The notes: generated by a model not told the origin, from the sequence alone. A stretch of DNA of 64,000 bases from Pseudomonas sp. CCC3.1 (GCF_034347405.1 NZ_CP133778.1:4966501-5030500), one strand, 5' to 3'; positions 8,033 to 17,456 are shown, counted from the stretch's first letter. Translations and numbers: made by a program.

Positions 8033-9853
8033 TTAGTTTTTGGCTTTTTTAGCAGCGCGGGTACGCTCGCCTTCGTCCAGGATCTTCTTGCGAAGACGGA
8101 TGGACTTAGGAGTCACTTCGCACAGCTCGTCGTCCTGGATGAATTCCAGAGCTTGTTCCAGCGTGAAGCGAACAGGCGGAACCAGAGCGATGGTTTCGTC
8201 TTTACCCGAAGCACGCATGTTGTCGAGCTTCTTGCCCTTGGTAGGGTTAACGCCCATGTCGGTGTCACGGCTGTTCAGACCAACGATCTGACCGTTGTAG
8301 ATCTCTTGACCGTGCTCAACAAACAGCTTGCCGCGTGCTTGCAGAGTTTCCAGGGAGTAGGTCAGCGCCTTGCCAGTTTCAACCGAAACCAGAACGCCGT
8401 TCTGACGGCCGGACATGTGGCCAGACTTCATGGCATCGTAACGGTCGAAGATAGAGGTCAGGATGCCAGCACCGTTGGTCAGGGTCAGGAACTGGTTACG
8501 GAAACCGATCAGACCACGAGCAGGGATGTTGTATTCCAGACGAACACGGCCTTTGCCATCCGGCACCATGTTGGTCAGGTCGCCTTTACGCAGACCCATC
8601 TCTTCCATCACCTTGCCCTGAGATTCTTCTGGCAGGTCAATGGTGACGTTTTCGAACGGTTCGTGCTTCACGCCGTCAACCAGACGGATGATCACTTCTG
8701 GACGACCAACGCCCATTTCGAAACCTTCACGACGCATGGTTTCGATCAGTACCGACAAGTGCAGCTCGCCACGGCCAGATACTTTGAACTTGTCAGCCGA
8801 GTCGCCTTCTTCAACGCGCAGTGCAACGTTGTACAGCAGCTCTTTGTCCAGACGTTCCTTGATGTTACGGGACGTCACGAACTTGCCTTCTTTACCGCAG
8901 AATGGCGAGTCGTTTACCTGGAAGGTCATGGAAACGGTTGGCTCGTCAACGGTCAACGGCTTCATCGCTTCAACGTTCATCGGATCACACAGGGTGTCGG
9001 AGATGAACAGCGAATCCATACCGCTGATGCAAACGATGTCGCCTGCCGAAGCTTCTTCAACGTCTACACGGTGCAGACCGTGGTGACCCATCAGCTTCAG
9101 GATACGGCCGTTACGGCGCTTGCCGTCAGCATCGATAGCCACAACCGGGGTGTTCGGCTTGACGCGACCACGAGCGATACGGCCAACACCGATAATGCCC
9201 AGGAAGCTGTTGTAGTCCAGTGCCGAGATTTGCATCTGGAACGGACCATCACGGTCAACTTGTGGAGCCGGTACGTTGTCGACGATCGACTGGTACAGCG
9301 GGGTCATGTCTTCAGCCATTTCGGTGTGGTCAAGACCTGCAATACCGTTCAGGGCAGAGGCGTAAACCACTTTGAAGTCCAGCTGTTCTTCGGTAGCACC
9401 CAGGTTGTCGAACAGGTCGAAGATCTGGTCCAGAACCCAGTCCGGACGCGCGCCTGGACGGTCAACCTTGTTGATAACCACGATTGGACGCAGGCCAGCT
9501 TCGAAAGCCTTTTTGGTCACGAAACGGGTTTGCGGCATAGGGCCGTCTTGAGCGTCAACCAACAGCAGAACGGAGTCAACCATCGACATTACGCGTTCTA
9601 CTTCGCCGCCGAAGTCGGCGTGGCCCGGGGTGTCCACGATGTTGATGTGGTAGCCGTTCCAGTTAATAGCGGTGTTCTTGGCAAGAATGGTAATGCCGCG
9701 CTCTTTTTCCTGGTCGTTGGAGTCCATCACGCGCTCGTCGTTGAGCTCGTTGCGCTCCAGAGTGCCGGATTGACGCAAGAGTTTGTCTACCAGGGTGGTT
9801 TTACCGTGGTCAACGTGAGCAATGATGGCGATGTTACGTAGATTTTCGATCAC
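8033..9853 (-). CDS. typA: ribosome-associated translational GTPase TypA/BipA
   Basis: 606 aa. G1 motif AHVDHGKTT (residues 12-20), G2 region ERGITI, G3 DTPGHADFGG and G4 NKVDRPGARP are all intact. EF-G-like domains III and V and the TypA-specific C-terminal domain follow, ending in a basic tail. TypA binds ribosomes and aids 50S assembly and stress or low-temperature adaptation. ThiI lies upstream on the same strand, and the terminator at 7975 follows. Start MIENLRNIAIIAHVDHG is the canonical one. Confidence 0.98.
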   Translation of the reverse strand: MIENLRNIAIIAHVDHGKTTLVDKLLRQSGTLERNELNDERVMDSNDQEKERGITILAKNTAINWNGYHINIVDTPGHADFGGEVERVMSMVDSVLLLVDAQDGPMPQTRFVTKKAFEAGLRPIVVINKVDRPGARPDWVLDQIFDLFDNLGATEEQLDFKVVYASALNGIAGLDHTEMAEDMTPLYQSIVDNVPAPQVDRDGPFQMQISALDYNSFLGIIGVGRIARGRVKPNTPVVAIDADGKRRNGRILKLMGHHGLHRVDVEEASAGDIVCISGMDSLFISDTLCDPMNVEAMKPLTVDEPTVSMTFQVNDSPFCGKEGKFVTSRNIKERLDKELLYNVALRVEEGDSADKFKVSGRGELHLSVLIETMRREGFEMGVGRPEVIIRLVDGVKHEPFENVTIDLPEESQGKVMEEMGLRKGDLTNMVPDGKGRVRLEYNIPARGLIGFRNQFLTLTNGAGILTSIFDRYDAMKSGHMSGRQNGVLVSVETGKALTYSLETLQARGKLFVEHGQEIYNGQIVGLNSRDTDMGVNPTKGKKLDNMRASGKDETIALVPPVRFTLEQALEFIQDDELCEVTPKSIRLRKKILDEGERTRAAKKAKN

Positions 9854-9992
9854 TTGTGTATCTCGATCAGAGGATTCGGTGTGCTGACAGGTCGTGGCAG
9901 CGATTAACAGTAGAGTCCGGCAAAGCCGTTACAGCTTGACGGCGGCGTCGGGGGGCCGGTGACGCAGGCCACAGGCATACAGCCCCGGGCTC

Positions 9993-11447
9993 TTAGCTCG
10001 GTCGATAAACGCGCACATTGGCATGTCCCTCACTGAGCAAATGGTGAGCATGCAGGCGACTCATCACGCCTTTGTCGCAATACAACAGGTACTGACGGGT
10101 ATCATCCAGTTCCTTGAAGCGGCTGTTCAATGCATAGAACGGCAACGCTTGTACTTCGATGCCAGCCAGTTCCAGCGGTTGATCTTCCTGAGCATCCGGG
10201 TGACGGATGTCGATCACGATCTGGCCCGCCAGCACTTCGCTGACTTCTTCGACTTGCAAGTCCTGGCCCAACTCATCGATCACTCGATCAATCGGCACCA
10301 GTTTGGCCCGCTCGAGCGCTCGCTCAAGCACGGCCATATCAAACTGTTGTTCTTCGTACTCCACACGCGGACGCTTGGCGTGGGTCTTGGGGTTGACCGA
10401 AATCACCCCGCAATATTCAGGCATGTGCTTGGCAAAATCGGCCGTACCGATTTCAACCGCCTGGTCAATGATGTCTTGCTTGTGGCTGGCGATCAGCGGA
10501 CGCAAGACCAGCTTGTCTGTCACGCAGTCGATAACCGAAAGGTTCGGCAGCGTCTGGCTGGAAACCTGAGAAATAGCCTCGCCGGTGACCAGCGCATCAA
10601 TTTCGAGCCGATCTGCAATACGGGACGCCGCGCGCAACATCATACGCTTCAAAATGACGCCCATATGACTGTTATCAACTTTGCCGAGAATTTCACCCAG
10701 CACTTCTTCGAACGGAACGCTGACAAACAGCACGCGCTGCGAGCTGCCGTACTTCTTCCATATATAGTGCGCGACTTCCATCACGCCCAGTTCGTGGGCA
10801 CGCCCGCCGAGGTTGAAGAAGCAAAAGTGGCTCATCAGGCCGCGACGCATGATCTGATAGGCCGCCACTGTCGAGTCGAAACCACCGGACATCAATACCA
10901 GGGTCTGCTCAAGCGAGCCCAGCGGGAAACCGCCAATGCTGTCGTGCTGGCTGTGAATCACAAACAACCGTTGGTCGCGAATTTCGAAACGGACTTCAAT
11001 TTCCGGCTTTTTAAGGTCAATTCCGGCCGCCCCGCATTCACGACGCAGCTTGCTGCCGACGTATTTCTCGATTTCCATCGAGGTAAATGGGTGCTTGCCG
11101 CCGCGTTTGCAACGCACTGAAAAGATCTTGCCCGCCAACGCATCGCCGAAGTGCAGTTTGCACTTTTCAACGACGTCGTCGAAGTCGCCCAACGGGTACT
11201 CGTCTACTTGCAGGAAATGCGCGATGCCCGGCATGCAGCTCAGGCGCTCAGTCATCTCCTTCAAGGCTTTGGGGTCACTGACACGCGTTTGCAACTCGAT
11301 GTTGTCCCACACGCCAGTCACTACCACAGCCGGGTCCAGATCACGGAGCACAGCACGGATGTTTTTAGCCAATTGACGGACGAAACGCATCCGAACCGGG
11401 CGGCTCTTGATAGTGATCTCGGGGAAGACTTTAACGATTAGTTTCAT
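9993..11447 (-). CDS. thiI: tRNA 4-thiouridine synthase / thiamine sulfur carrier enzyme ThiI
   Basis: 484 aa with the full gamma-proteobacterial layout. An N-terminal ferredoxin-like/THUMP domain (residues 1-165) is followed by a PP-loop ATPase with SGGFDST near residue 185, then CGVISVNPKTHAK (the disulfide-partner cysteine of E. coli ThiI). The C-terminal rhodanese domain carries the persulfide cysteine in LLYCDKGVMS. It installs s4U8 in tRNA and supplies sulfur for the thiamine thiazole. Start MKLIVKVFPEITIK at 11447 matches the family; an upstream in-frame extension is unlikely. Confidence 0.97.
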   Translation of the reverse strand: MKLIVKVFPEITIKSRPVRMRFVRQLAKNIRAVLRDLDPAVVVTGVWDNIELQTRVSDPKALKEMTERLSCMPGIAHFLQVDEYPLGDFDDVVEKCKLHFGDALAGKIFSVRCKRGGKHPFTSMEIEKYVGSKLRRECGAAGIDLKKPEIEVRFEIRDQRLFVIHSQHDSIGGFPLGSLEQTLVLMSGGFDSTVAAYQIMRRGLMSHFCFFNLGGRAHELGVMEVAHYIWKKYGSSQRVLFVSVPFEEVLGEILGKVDNSHMGVILKRMMLRAASRIADRLEIDALVTGEAISQVSSQTLPNLSVIDCVTDKLVLRPLIASHKQDIIDQAVEIGTADFAKHMPEYCGVISVNPKTHAKRPRVEYEEQQFDMAVLERALERAKLVPIDRVIDELGQDLQVEEVSEVLAGQIVIDIRHPDAQEDQPLELAGIEVQALPFYALNSRFKELDDTRQYLLYCDKGVMSRLHAHHLLSEGHANVRVYRPS

Positions 11448-11543
11448 GAAAACAGCGCGCGAGCAGCCTGCCAAAAAAGGGGGGCGCGGATTATAGCGGA
11501 AATTGCTCAAGGTTTAACCAGTTATCGTACAAACGGTTTTCAT

Positions 11544-11560
11544 CGCACTAAAGTGGTGCA
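11544..11560. promoter_or_regulatory. NtrC binding site upstream of glnA
   Basis: CGCACTAAAGTGGTGCA is a near match to the enteric NtrC consensus TGCACYN5-type dyad (GCAC...GGTGCA). It lies about 105-120 bp upstream of the predicted sigma-54 promoter, the expected enhancer distance. A second, weaker pair of GCACT/AGTGC half sites follows at about 11565-11591. Confidence 0.8.
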
Positions 11561-11664
11561 CAACGCACTCAAATCGCTTCATTTAAGTGCGATAAACGCC
11601 ATTCATCGGCCGTCTTCGACGCTAACCTGCTTGAGATTGAGGCGTTTAACCCAAATCGGAGCAC

Positions 11665-11680
11665 TGGCATGCAATTTGCT
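11665..11680 (+). promoter_or_regulatory. sigma-54 (RpoN) promoter of glnA
   Basis: TGGCATGCAATTTGCT matches the -24/-12 consensus TGGCACG-N4-TTGCT with one substitution, and the GG and GC dinucleotides are exactly 10 nt apart. It lies about 100 bp upstream of the glnA ATG, with an NtrC site at enhancer distance. Confidence 0.88.
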
Positions 11681-11780
11681 CCCTTGTGATGCAGGTTGCC
11701 TTGGCAGAGTATTCGCGCCGGCATCAACCACTTATTAAGGGCTATTCCACTACCAGCCCTAAGCCACCCCGGAGGACACT

Positions 11781-13187
11781 ATGTCGAAGTCGGTTCAACT
11801 CATCAAAGATCATGACGTCAAATGGATTGATCTGCGCTTCACTGACACCAAAGGCACTCAGCACCACGTGACCATGCCGGCCCGTGATGCGTTGGACGAA
11901 AACTTCTTCACCGACGGCAAAATGTTCGACGGTTCCTCCATTGCTGGCTGGAAAGGCATCGAAGCGTCCGACATGATCCTGCTGCCAGACGACAGCACGG
12001 CCGTTCTGGACCCATTCACCGAGCAGCCTACGCTGATCCTGGTGTGCGACATCATCGAACCTTCGACCATGCAAGGCTATGACCGCGACCCACGCGCCAT
12101 CGCTACCCGTGCCGAGGAATACCTGAAGTCCACCGGTATCGGTGACACCGTTTTCGTGGGTCCAGAGCCAGAATTCTTCATCTTCGACGAAGTGAAGTTC
12201 AAGTCCGACATCTCCGGCTCGATGTTCAAAATCTACTCCGAGCAAGGCTCGTGGATGTCCGACCAGGACGTGGAAGGCGGCAACAAAGGCCACCGTCCAG
12301 GTATCAAAGGCGGCTACTTCCCGGTTCCTCCGTTCGACCATGACCACGAAATCCGTACCTCCATGTGCAACGCCATGGAAGAAATGGGCCTGGTTATCGA
12401 AGTTCACCACCACGAAGTGGCAACTGCTGGCCAGAACGAAATCGGCGTGCAGTTCAACACCCTGGTGAAAAAGGCTGACGAAGTTCAGACCCTGAAGTAC
12501 TGCGTACACAACGTGGCAGACGCCTACGGCCGTACCGCTACTTTCATGCCTAAACCGCTGTACGGCGATAACGGCTCGGGTATGCACGTTCACATGTCCA
12601 TCTCCAAAGATGGCAAGAACACCTTCGCTGGCGAAGGCTATGCCGGCCTGTCCGACACCGCTCTGTACTTCATCGGCGGCATCATCAAGCACGGTAAGGC
12701 CCTGAACGGCTTCACCAACCCGGCTACCAACTCTTACAAGCGTCTGGTACCAGGCTTCGAAGCACCGGTAATGCTGGCCTACTCGGCGCGCAACCGTTCC
12801 GCCTCGATCCGTATTCCTTACGTATCCAGCCCTAAGGCTCGCCGTATCGAAGCACGCTTCCCGGACCCAGCAGCTAACCCATACCTGTGCTTCGCTGCAC
12901 TGATGATGGCTGGCCTGGACGGCATCCAGAACAAGATCCACCCTGGCGATGCTGCTGACAAAAACCTGTACGACCTGCCGCCTGAAGAGGCGAAAGAGAT
13001 CCCACAAGTTTGCGGCAGCCTGAAAGAAGCCCTGGAAGAGCTGGACAAAGGTCGTGCGTTCCTGACCAAAGGCGGCGTTTTCAGCGACGACTTCATCGAC
13101 GCTTACATCGCCCTGAAAAGCGAAGAAGAAATCAAAGTACGTACCTTCGTGCACCCACTGGAATACGAGCTGTACTACAGCTGCTAA
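11781..13187 (+). CDS. glnA: glutamine synthetase, type I
   Basis: 468 aa, standard GSI length. It makes glutamine from glutamate, ammonia and ATP as a dodecamer. Motifs seen are DGSSIAGWKGI (beta-grasp), EPEFFIFDEVKF and HHHEVATAGQNEIGV at the active site, KPLYGDNGSGMHVHMS (ATP site), and NLYDLPPE containing the adenylylated tyrosine around residue 397, so control by GlnE is expected. GGAGGA-type Shine-Dalgarno precedes the ATG. Transcription is predicted from the sigma-54 promoter and NtrC site upstream; ntrBC lie 1.4 kb downstream. Codon use is strongly biased, as expected for a highly expressed gene. Confidence 0.98.
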   Translation: MSKSVQLIKDHDVKWIDLRFTDTKGTQHHVTMPARDALDENFFTDGKMFDGSSIAGWKGIEASDMILLPDDSTAVLDPFTEQPTLILVCDIIEPSTMQGYDRDPRAIATRAEEYLKSTGIGDTVFVGPEPEFFIFDEVKFKSDISGSMFKIYSEQGSWMSDQDVEGGNKGHRPGIKGGYFPVPPFDHDHEIRTSMCNAMEEMGLVIEVHHHEVATAGQNEIGVQFNTLVKKADEVQTLKYCVHNVADAYGRTATFMPKPLYGDNGSGMHVHMSISKDGKNTFAGEGYAGLSDTALYFIGGIIKHGKALNGFTNPATNSYKRLVPGFEAPVMLAYSARNRSASIRIPYVSSPKARRIEARFPDPAANPYLCFAALMMAGLDGIQNKIHPGDAADKNLYDLPPEEAKEIPQVCGSLKEALEELDKGRAFLTKGGVFSDDFIDAYIALKSEEEIKVRTFVHPLEYELYYSC

Positions 13188-13220
13188 TCCAGTTTCACCC
13201 GTGAAAGCGGCGTGATTAGA

Positions 13221-13247
13221 AAGGCCTCCTACGGGAGGCTTTTTTTA
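13221..13247 (+). terminator. Rho-independent terminator of glnA
   Basis: AGGCCTCC-TAC-GGGAGGCT hairpin followed by seven T residues, about 35 nt after the glnA stop. Confidence 0.9.
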
Positions 13248-13361
13248 TGCGTAATGTCTTACATTCCGCGGCGTAACACCCGATTAAAACTTCACCGGCG
13301 CCTGACAGCCATCCCAAAGCGCGATCTGTAACGTGAGGCAACTCATCAAACGGATGCTGCC

Positions 13362-13781
13362 ATGACGCTCGCCAACCCACTCAAAGCTCTGCTGTTGTCG
13401 CTGGCCTGCCTGACCCTGTTCGGCTGCACCAGCACCCCTCCAAGCGTCAAAGTCGAACAATTGCTCAAAACCACCCATTCATGGGATGGTGCACCTTACG
13501 GCCCGTACCCGGCTGGCCAACCCGAAATTACCGTTCTCAAAATCATCATCCCGGCCAACACTGCACTCAATTGGCACACACACCCCATGCCTAATGTGGC
13601 CTATGTGCTGTCTGGCGAGCTGCTCGTTGAAACCCGTGACGGCAAGCACAAAATTACATTGAAGGCTGGCGAGATCCTGCCCGAAGTCGTTCAAACCGAG
13701 CACCGTGGCACCAGTGGCAACAAGCCCGTCGAACTGATCGTGTTTTATGCCGGCGGCGCAGGCATGCCACTGTCGCAGTAA
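13362..13781 (+). CDS. cupin-domain lipoprotein
   Basis: 139 aa. An N-terminal lipoprotein signal ends at LTLFGC (Cys22). The mature part is a single small cupin barrel: motif 1 is NWHTHPMPNVAYVLSGEL (two His) and the second half is AGEILPEVVQTEHRG. It probably binds a metal in the periplasm or at a membrane; the substrate is unknown. Between glnA and ntrBC in the same orientation, but after the glnA terminator. Confidence 0.85.
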   Translation: MTLANPLKALLLSLACLTLFGCTSTPPSVKVEQLLKTTHSWDGAPYGPYPAGQPEITVLKIIIPANTALNWHTHPMPNVAYVLSGELLVETRDGKHKITLKAGEILPEVVQTEHRGTSGNKPVELIVFYAGGAGMPLSQ

Positions 13782-13788
13782 ACAGCCT

Positions 13789-14304
13789 GTGCACTACTTC
13801 TTGATAAGCCTGTGGCTGGCTGCCCTGCCTGCGAGCGCGCAAGTGTACAAATACCTCGATGCTCAGGGCACAGTGCACTACAGCGGCTCGCCGCGCGATC
13901 TAAGCGGCAGCGTACCCATAACGCTTGAGCCACTTAATCTCCAGCCAGCCCTGGACATTGCGCCACCCGACAACCCGCAACACCTGCTGCCCGAACAAGA
14001 GCGTGATCATCCGCCCTACAGCGCACTGAAAATCGAGGGCCTGCCCGTCGAACAGGCCCTGCGCGCCAACAATGGAACCTTCACTGTCCAACTCACGATT
14101 GACCCGCCCCTGCACAACCGGCATCGCCTGCAATGGCTGCTTGATGACAAACACTATGGCCAGCCCGACACCCAAACCGTCATGCAAATGAACAACATTG
14201 ATCGCGGCATGCACCGCCTATCCGTGAAGGTAATGGAGGGTAACAAGACAGTGCAGCAAAGCCAGGCCGTTGTTTTTTACCTGCAACGCGCTCATCAAAG
14301 ATGA
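13789..14304 (+). CDS. DUF4124-domain periplasmic protein
   Basis: 171 aa from a GTG start. M/VHYFLISLWLAALPASAQ is a signal peptide with AxA-type cleavage, then QVYKYLDAQGTVHYSGSP, the hallmark of DUF4124 (VYKxxDxxGxxxYSDxP). The C-terminal half, with an immunoglobulin-like pattern, resembles fibronectin-type extensions of NtrBC-linked DUF4124 proteins. An in-frame ATG at 13747 would overlap the cupin gene by 35 nt and gives a poorer signal peptide, so the GTG at 13789 is preferred with moderate confidence. It directly precedes ntrBC, as in other Pseudomonas. Confidence 0.78.
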   Translation: MHYFLISLWLAALPASAQVYKYLDAQGTVHYSGSPRDLSGSVPITLEPLNLQPALDIAPPDNPQHLLPEQERDHPPYSALKIEGLPVEQALRANNGTFTVQLTIDPPLHNRHRLQWLLDDKHYGQPDTQTVMQMNNIDRGMHRLSVKVMEGNKTVQQSQAVVFYLQRAHQR

Positions 14305-14360
14305 CCCGCAAAAACTGAATATCCCCGCATTCACTAGAAACTGAATCTATTCAGCTAGCT

Positions 14361-14377
14361 TGCACTATATTGGTGCG
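14361..14377. promoter_or_regulatory. NtrC binding site upstream of ntrBC
   Basis: TGCACTATATTGGTGCG is an almost perfect NtrC dyad (TGCAC...GGTGC). It lies about 190 bp upstream of the ntrB ATG. No convincing sigma-54 promoter follows, so NtrC may repress the ntrBC promoter here, as it does at enteric glnL. Confidence 0.85.
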
Positions 14378-14568
14378 AACACTGCTCGAACTCTCACTAG
14401 CCAGCCCACTTTGGTTCAAAACGAGTGACGGACAGAGCCAGTGCGCCACCTAAACGAGCCTAAAGTCCCTATTTCAGGCGATTCGCGCTTCTTTTCGGAG
14501 CCTTGGTTTGTTTTTTGCATTTTCCTTGCACCAGCGCCTTACCCGCGCACGCAATCCGGGATCGGCCC

Positions 14569-15654
14569 ATGACCATCAGTGATGCCCTGCACCGACTGTT
14601 ACTCGACAACCTGACCACCGCCACACTGTTACTCAATGCCGATTTGCGCCTTGAGTACATGAACCCGGCGGCGGAAATGCTGCTGGCTATCAGCGGCCAA
14701 CGCAGTCATGGGCAATTCATCAGCGAGCTGTTCACTGAGTCCACCGAGGCCCTGCAGTCATTGCGCCTGGCCGTTGAGCAAGCCCACCCGTTTACCAAGC
14801 GTGAGGCCATGCTGACCTCTGCCACCGGCCAAACCCTGACCGTGGATTACGCGGTAACGCCGATCTTGAGCAACAGCGGCACCATGCTGCTGCTTGAGGT
14901 GCATCCACGTGACCGGTTGCTGCGCATCACCAAAGAAGAAGCGCAGTTGTCCAAACAAGAAACCAGCAAGATGCTGGTGCGCGGCATGGCCCACGAAATT
15001 AAAAACCCGCTGGGCGGCATTCGGGGTGCAGCCCAACTGCTGGCGCGCCAATTACCCGATGAAAGCCTGCGTGACTACACCAACGTCATCATCGAAGAAG
15101 CCGATCGCCTGCGTAACCTGGTCGACCGCATGCTGGGCTCCAACAAACTGCCTTCGCTGGCCATGACCAATGTGCACGAAGTGTTGGAGCGGGTGTGCAA
15201 TCTGGTAGAGGCCGAGACCCAGGGCGACATCACCCTGGTGCGTGACTACGACCCGAGCCTGCCGGATTTACTGATCGACCGCGAACAAATGATCCAGGCC
15301 GTACTCAATATTGTGCGTAACGCAATGCAAGCCATCGGCTATCAGAATGCACTCCGCCTGGGCCGCATCACCCTGCGAACCCGCGCCATGCGCCAGTTCA
15401 CGATTGGCCATGTGCGGCATCGACTGGTCACCAAAATCGAAATCATCGACAACGGTCCGGGCATCCCGCCCGAGCTGCAAGACACTCTATTCTTTCCGAT
15501 GGTCAGTGGCCGCCCGGATGGCACCGGGCTGGGCCTTTCCATCACCCAGAACATCATCAGCCAGCACCAGGGGCTGATCGAGTGTGAAAGCCACCCTGGC
15601 CACACACTCTTTTCGATCTTTCTGCCTCTGGAACAAGGAGCCGCATCGACATGA
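14569..15654 (+). CDS. ntrB: nitrogen regulation sensor kinase/phosphatase NtrB
   Basis: 361 aa soluble sensor. An N-terminal PAS domain (about 10-115) is followed by the phosphoacceptor motif MAHEIKNPLGGIRGAAQLL near residue 140 and an HATPase domain with NIVRNAMQA (N box), DNGPGIP (G1) and GTGLGLSI (G2). It phosphorylates or dephosphorylates NtrC depending on PII. Start MTISDALHRLLLDNL is chosen from homology; an in-frame TTG 22 codons upstream is less likely. The stop overlaps the ntrC start by ATGA. Confidence 0.96.
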   Translation: MTISDALHRLLLDNLTTATLLLNADLRLEYMNPAAEMLLAISGQRSHGQFISELFTESTEALQSLRLAVEQAHPFTKREAMLTSATGQTLTVDYAVTPILSNSGTMLLLEVHPRDRLLRITKEEAQLSKQETSKMLVRGMAHEIKNPLGGIRGAAQLLARQLPDESLRDYTNVIIEEADRLRNLVDRMLGSNKLPSLAMTNVHEVLERVCNLVEAETQGDITLVRDYDPSLPDLLIDREQMIQAVLNIVRNAMQAIGYQNALRLGRITLRTRAMRQFTIGHVRHRLVTKIEIIDNGPGIPPELQDTLFFPMVSGRPDGTGLGLSITQNIISQHQGLIECESHPGHTLFSIFLPLEQGAAST

Positions 15655-17084
15655 GCCGAAGTGAAACCGTTTGGATCGTCGACGACGACCGTTCAATCCG
15701 CTGGGTCCTGGAAAAAGCCTTGCAACAAGAAGGCATGACCACACAGAGCTTCGACAGCGCCGATGGCGTGATGAGCCGCCTGGCTCGTCAGCAGCCTGAT
15801 GTCATCATTTCTGACATTCGCATGCCCGGTGCCAGCGGCCTGGATTTGCTGGCCAAGATCCGCGAGCAACACCCGCGTCTGCCGGTGATCATCATGACCG
15901 CCCATTCAGACCTGGACAGTGCAGTCGCGTCCTATCAGGGCGGCGCGTTCGAATACCTGCCCAAGCCGTTTGACGTCGACGAAGCTGTGTCGCTGGTCAA
16001 ACGTGCCAACCAGCATGCCCAGGAACAACAAGGCCTGGCCGTGGCCCCGGCGGCTGCGCCCACCCCGGAAATCATTGGCGAAGCGCCAGCGATGCAAGAG
16101 GTGTTTCGCGCCATTGGCCGTCTTAGCCATTCCAACATCACTGTGTTGATCAACGGTGAATCCGGGACGGGTAAAGAACTGGTCGCCCATGCGCTGCATC
16201 GCCATAGCCCTCGGTCCGCCTCGCCGTTTATTGCCTTGAACATGGCGGCGATCCCCAAAGACTTGATGGAGTCCGAACTCTTCGGCCATGAAAAAGGCGC
16301 CTTCACTGGTGCCGCCAACCTGCGCCGTGGCCGTTTTGAGCAAGCCGATGGCGGGACGCTGTTTCTGGACGAAATCGGCGACATGCCCGCCGACACCCAA
16401 ACGCGTCTGCTGCGGGTTTTAGCCGATGGCGAGTTCTACCGTGTGGGCGGGCATATCCCAGTCAAGGTCGATGTGCGGATCATTGCCGCCACCCACCAGA
16501 ACCTCGAAACCCTGGTGCAGGCTGGCAAGTTCCGTGAAGACTTGTTCCACCGCCTGAACGTCATCCGCATTCATATCCCGCGCTTGTCAGATCGTCGCGA
16601 AGACATCCCGACGCTGGCCCGGCACTTCCTCAGCAGCGCCGCGCAAGAACTGTCGGTCGAACCCAAACTGCTGAAAACCGAGACCGAGCAATACCTGAGA
16701 AACCTGCCGTGGCCCGGCAACGTTCGCCAGCTTGAAAACACCTGCCGCTGGATCACGGTGATGGCCTCGGGTCGCGAAGTGCACATCAGCGACTTGCCAC
16801 CTGAGCTGCTGAACCTGCAACACGATGCGTCTCCGGTCACCAACTGGGAGCAAGCCTTGCGTCAATGGGCGGATCAGGCGCTTGGCCGTGGTCAGTCGAA
16901 CCTGCTCGACAGTGCGGTGCCGACCTTTGAGCGGATCATGATCGAAACCGCCCTCAAACACACTGCAGGCCGCCGCCGCGACGCGGCCGTACTGCTGGGC
17001 TGGGGTCGTAACACCTTGACCCGAAAAATCAAAGAACTGGGCATGAAAATCGACGGCGACGAAGATGACGGGGACGACGCGTAA
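15651..17084 (+). CDS. ntrC: nitrogen regulation response regulator NtrC
   Basis: 477 aa sigma-54 activator. Receiver domain 1-120 with DDD near the N-terminus, phosphorylated Asp in VIISDIRMPG (residue 54 region) and the KP of YLPKPFD. The AAA+ domain holds Walker A GESGTGKE, the sigma-54 contact loop GAFTGA, Walker B GGTLFLDEIGD and the R-finger region FREDLFHRLNVI. A Fis-type HTH (GRRRDAAVLLGWGRNTLTRK) is near the C-terminus. It is translationally coupled to ntrB. Predicted targets visible here are glnA and the ntrBC promoter. Confidence 0.98.
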   Translation: MSRSETVWIVDDDRSIRWVLEKALQQEGMTTQSFDSADGVMSRLARQQPDVIISDIRMPGASGLDLLAKIREQHPRLPVIIMTAHSDLDSAVASYQGGAFEYLPKPFDVDEAVSLVKRANQHAQEQQGLAVAPAAAPTPEIIGEAPAMQEVFRAIGRLSHSNITVLINGESGTGKELVAHALHRHSPRSASPFIALNMAAIPKDLMESELFGHEKGAFTGAANLRRGRFEQADGGTLFLDEIGDMPADTQTRLLRVLADGEFYRVGGHIPVKVDVRIIAATHQNLETLVQAGKFREDLFHRLNVIRIHIPRLSDRREDIPTLARHFLSSAAQELSVEPKLLKTETEQYLRNLPWPGNVRQLENTCRWITVMASGREVHISDLPPELLNLQHDASPVTNWEQALRQWADQALGRGQSNLLDSAVPTFERIMIETALKHTAGRRRDAAVLLGWGRNTLTRKIKELGMKIDGDEDDGDDA

Positions 17085-17095
17085 AGCCTATTACT

Positions 17096-17116
17096 TGTAG
17101 GAGCACGCTCCTACAG
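17096..17116. repeat. short REP half-element after ntrC
   Basis: TGTAGGAGCACGCTCCTACA: a 9-nt-arm palindrome matching the ends of the CTGTAGGAGCGAGC REP family without its interior. Confidence 0.7.
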
Positions 17117-17218
17117 AAGTTTTATGAATGTCGCACCACCCTCAAGCAAGCCGCCCTACTTCTGTGCATCACGCGACTTAAAGGGCCTGAACAGCCTTCA
17201 GACACTAAACACCCGAAT

Positions 17219-17253
17219 AAACGAAAGCCCCGGATTCCGGGGCTTTCGCGTTT
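17219..17253 (+). terminator. terminator downstream of ntrC
   Basis: CGAAAGCCCCGGA-TTCCGGGGCTTTCG perfect stem followed by CGTTTATAT. It is about 135 nt after the ntrC stop. The T-run is short but the stem is strong. Confidence 0.75.
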
Positions 17254-17456
17254 ATATAAAGAAAATAAAGGCAAAAAAACAAAACTGGCACGCGCCCTGC
17301 AATAACCCTGTTACCTAAGCAACACCGGTTTAGGGGACCTTGGTACAGGCAGGCCAAGACTCCCCACTTTTACACCGCAGCCTTGATGCCTTTTGCATCA
17401 AAGCGCACAACGCTTTTGGGGAACCCGGTACAGGCAGGCTGGAATTCCCTCTTTTA
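17254..17456. repeat. intergenic region with two ~30-bp imperfect direct repeats
   Basis: The whole ntrC-to-17457 gap (17085-17456) holds a short REP, a terminator and then this stretch, in which I see no gene. GGTACAGGCAGGC occurs at 17342-17354 and 17427-17439, and each copy is followed by a similar sequence ending in CTTTTA. Role unknown. Confidence 0.6.

Noticed and set aside
8153..9841. Long + strand open frame opposite typA
   Set aside because: Antisense shadow of a strongly codon-biased gene; product has no family features.
11742..13154. Long - strand open frame opposite glnA
   Set aside because: Antisense shadow of glnA, caused by its codon bias.
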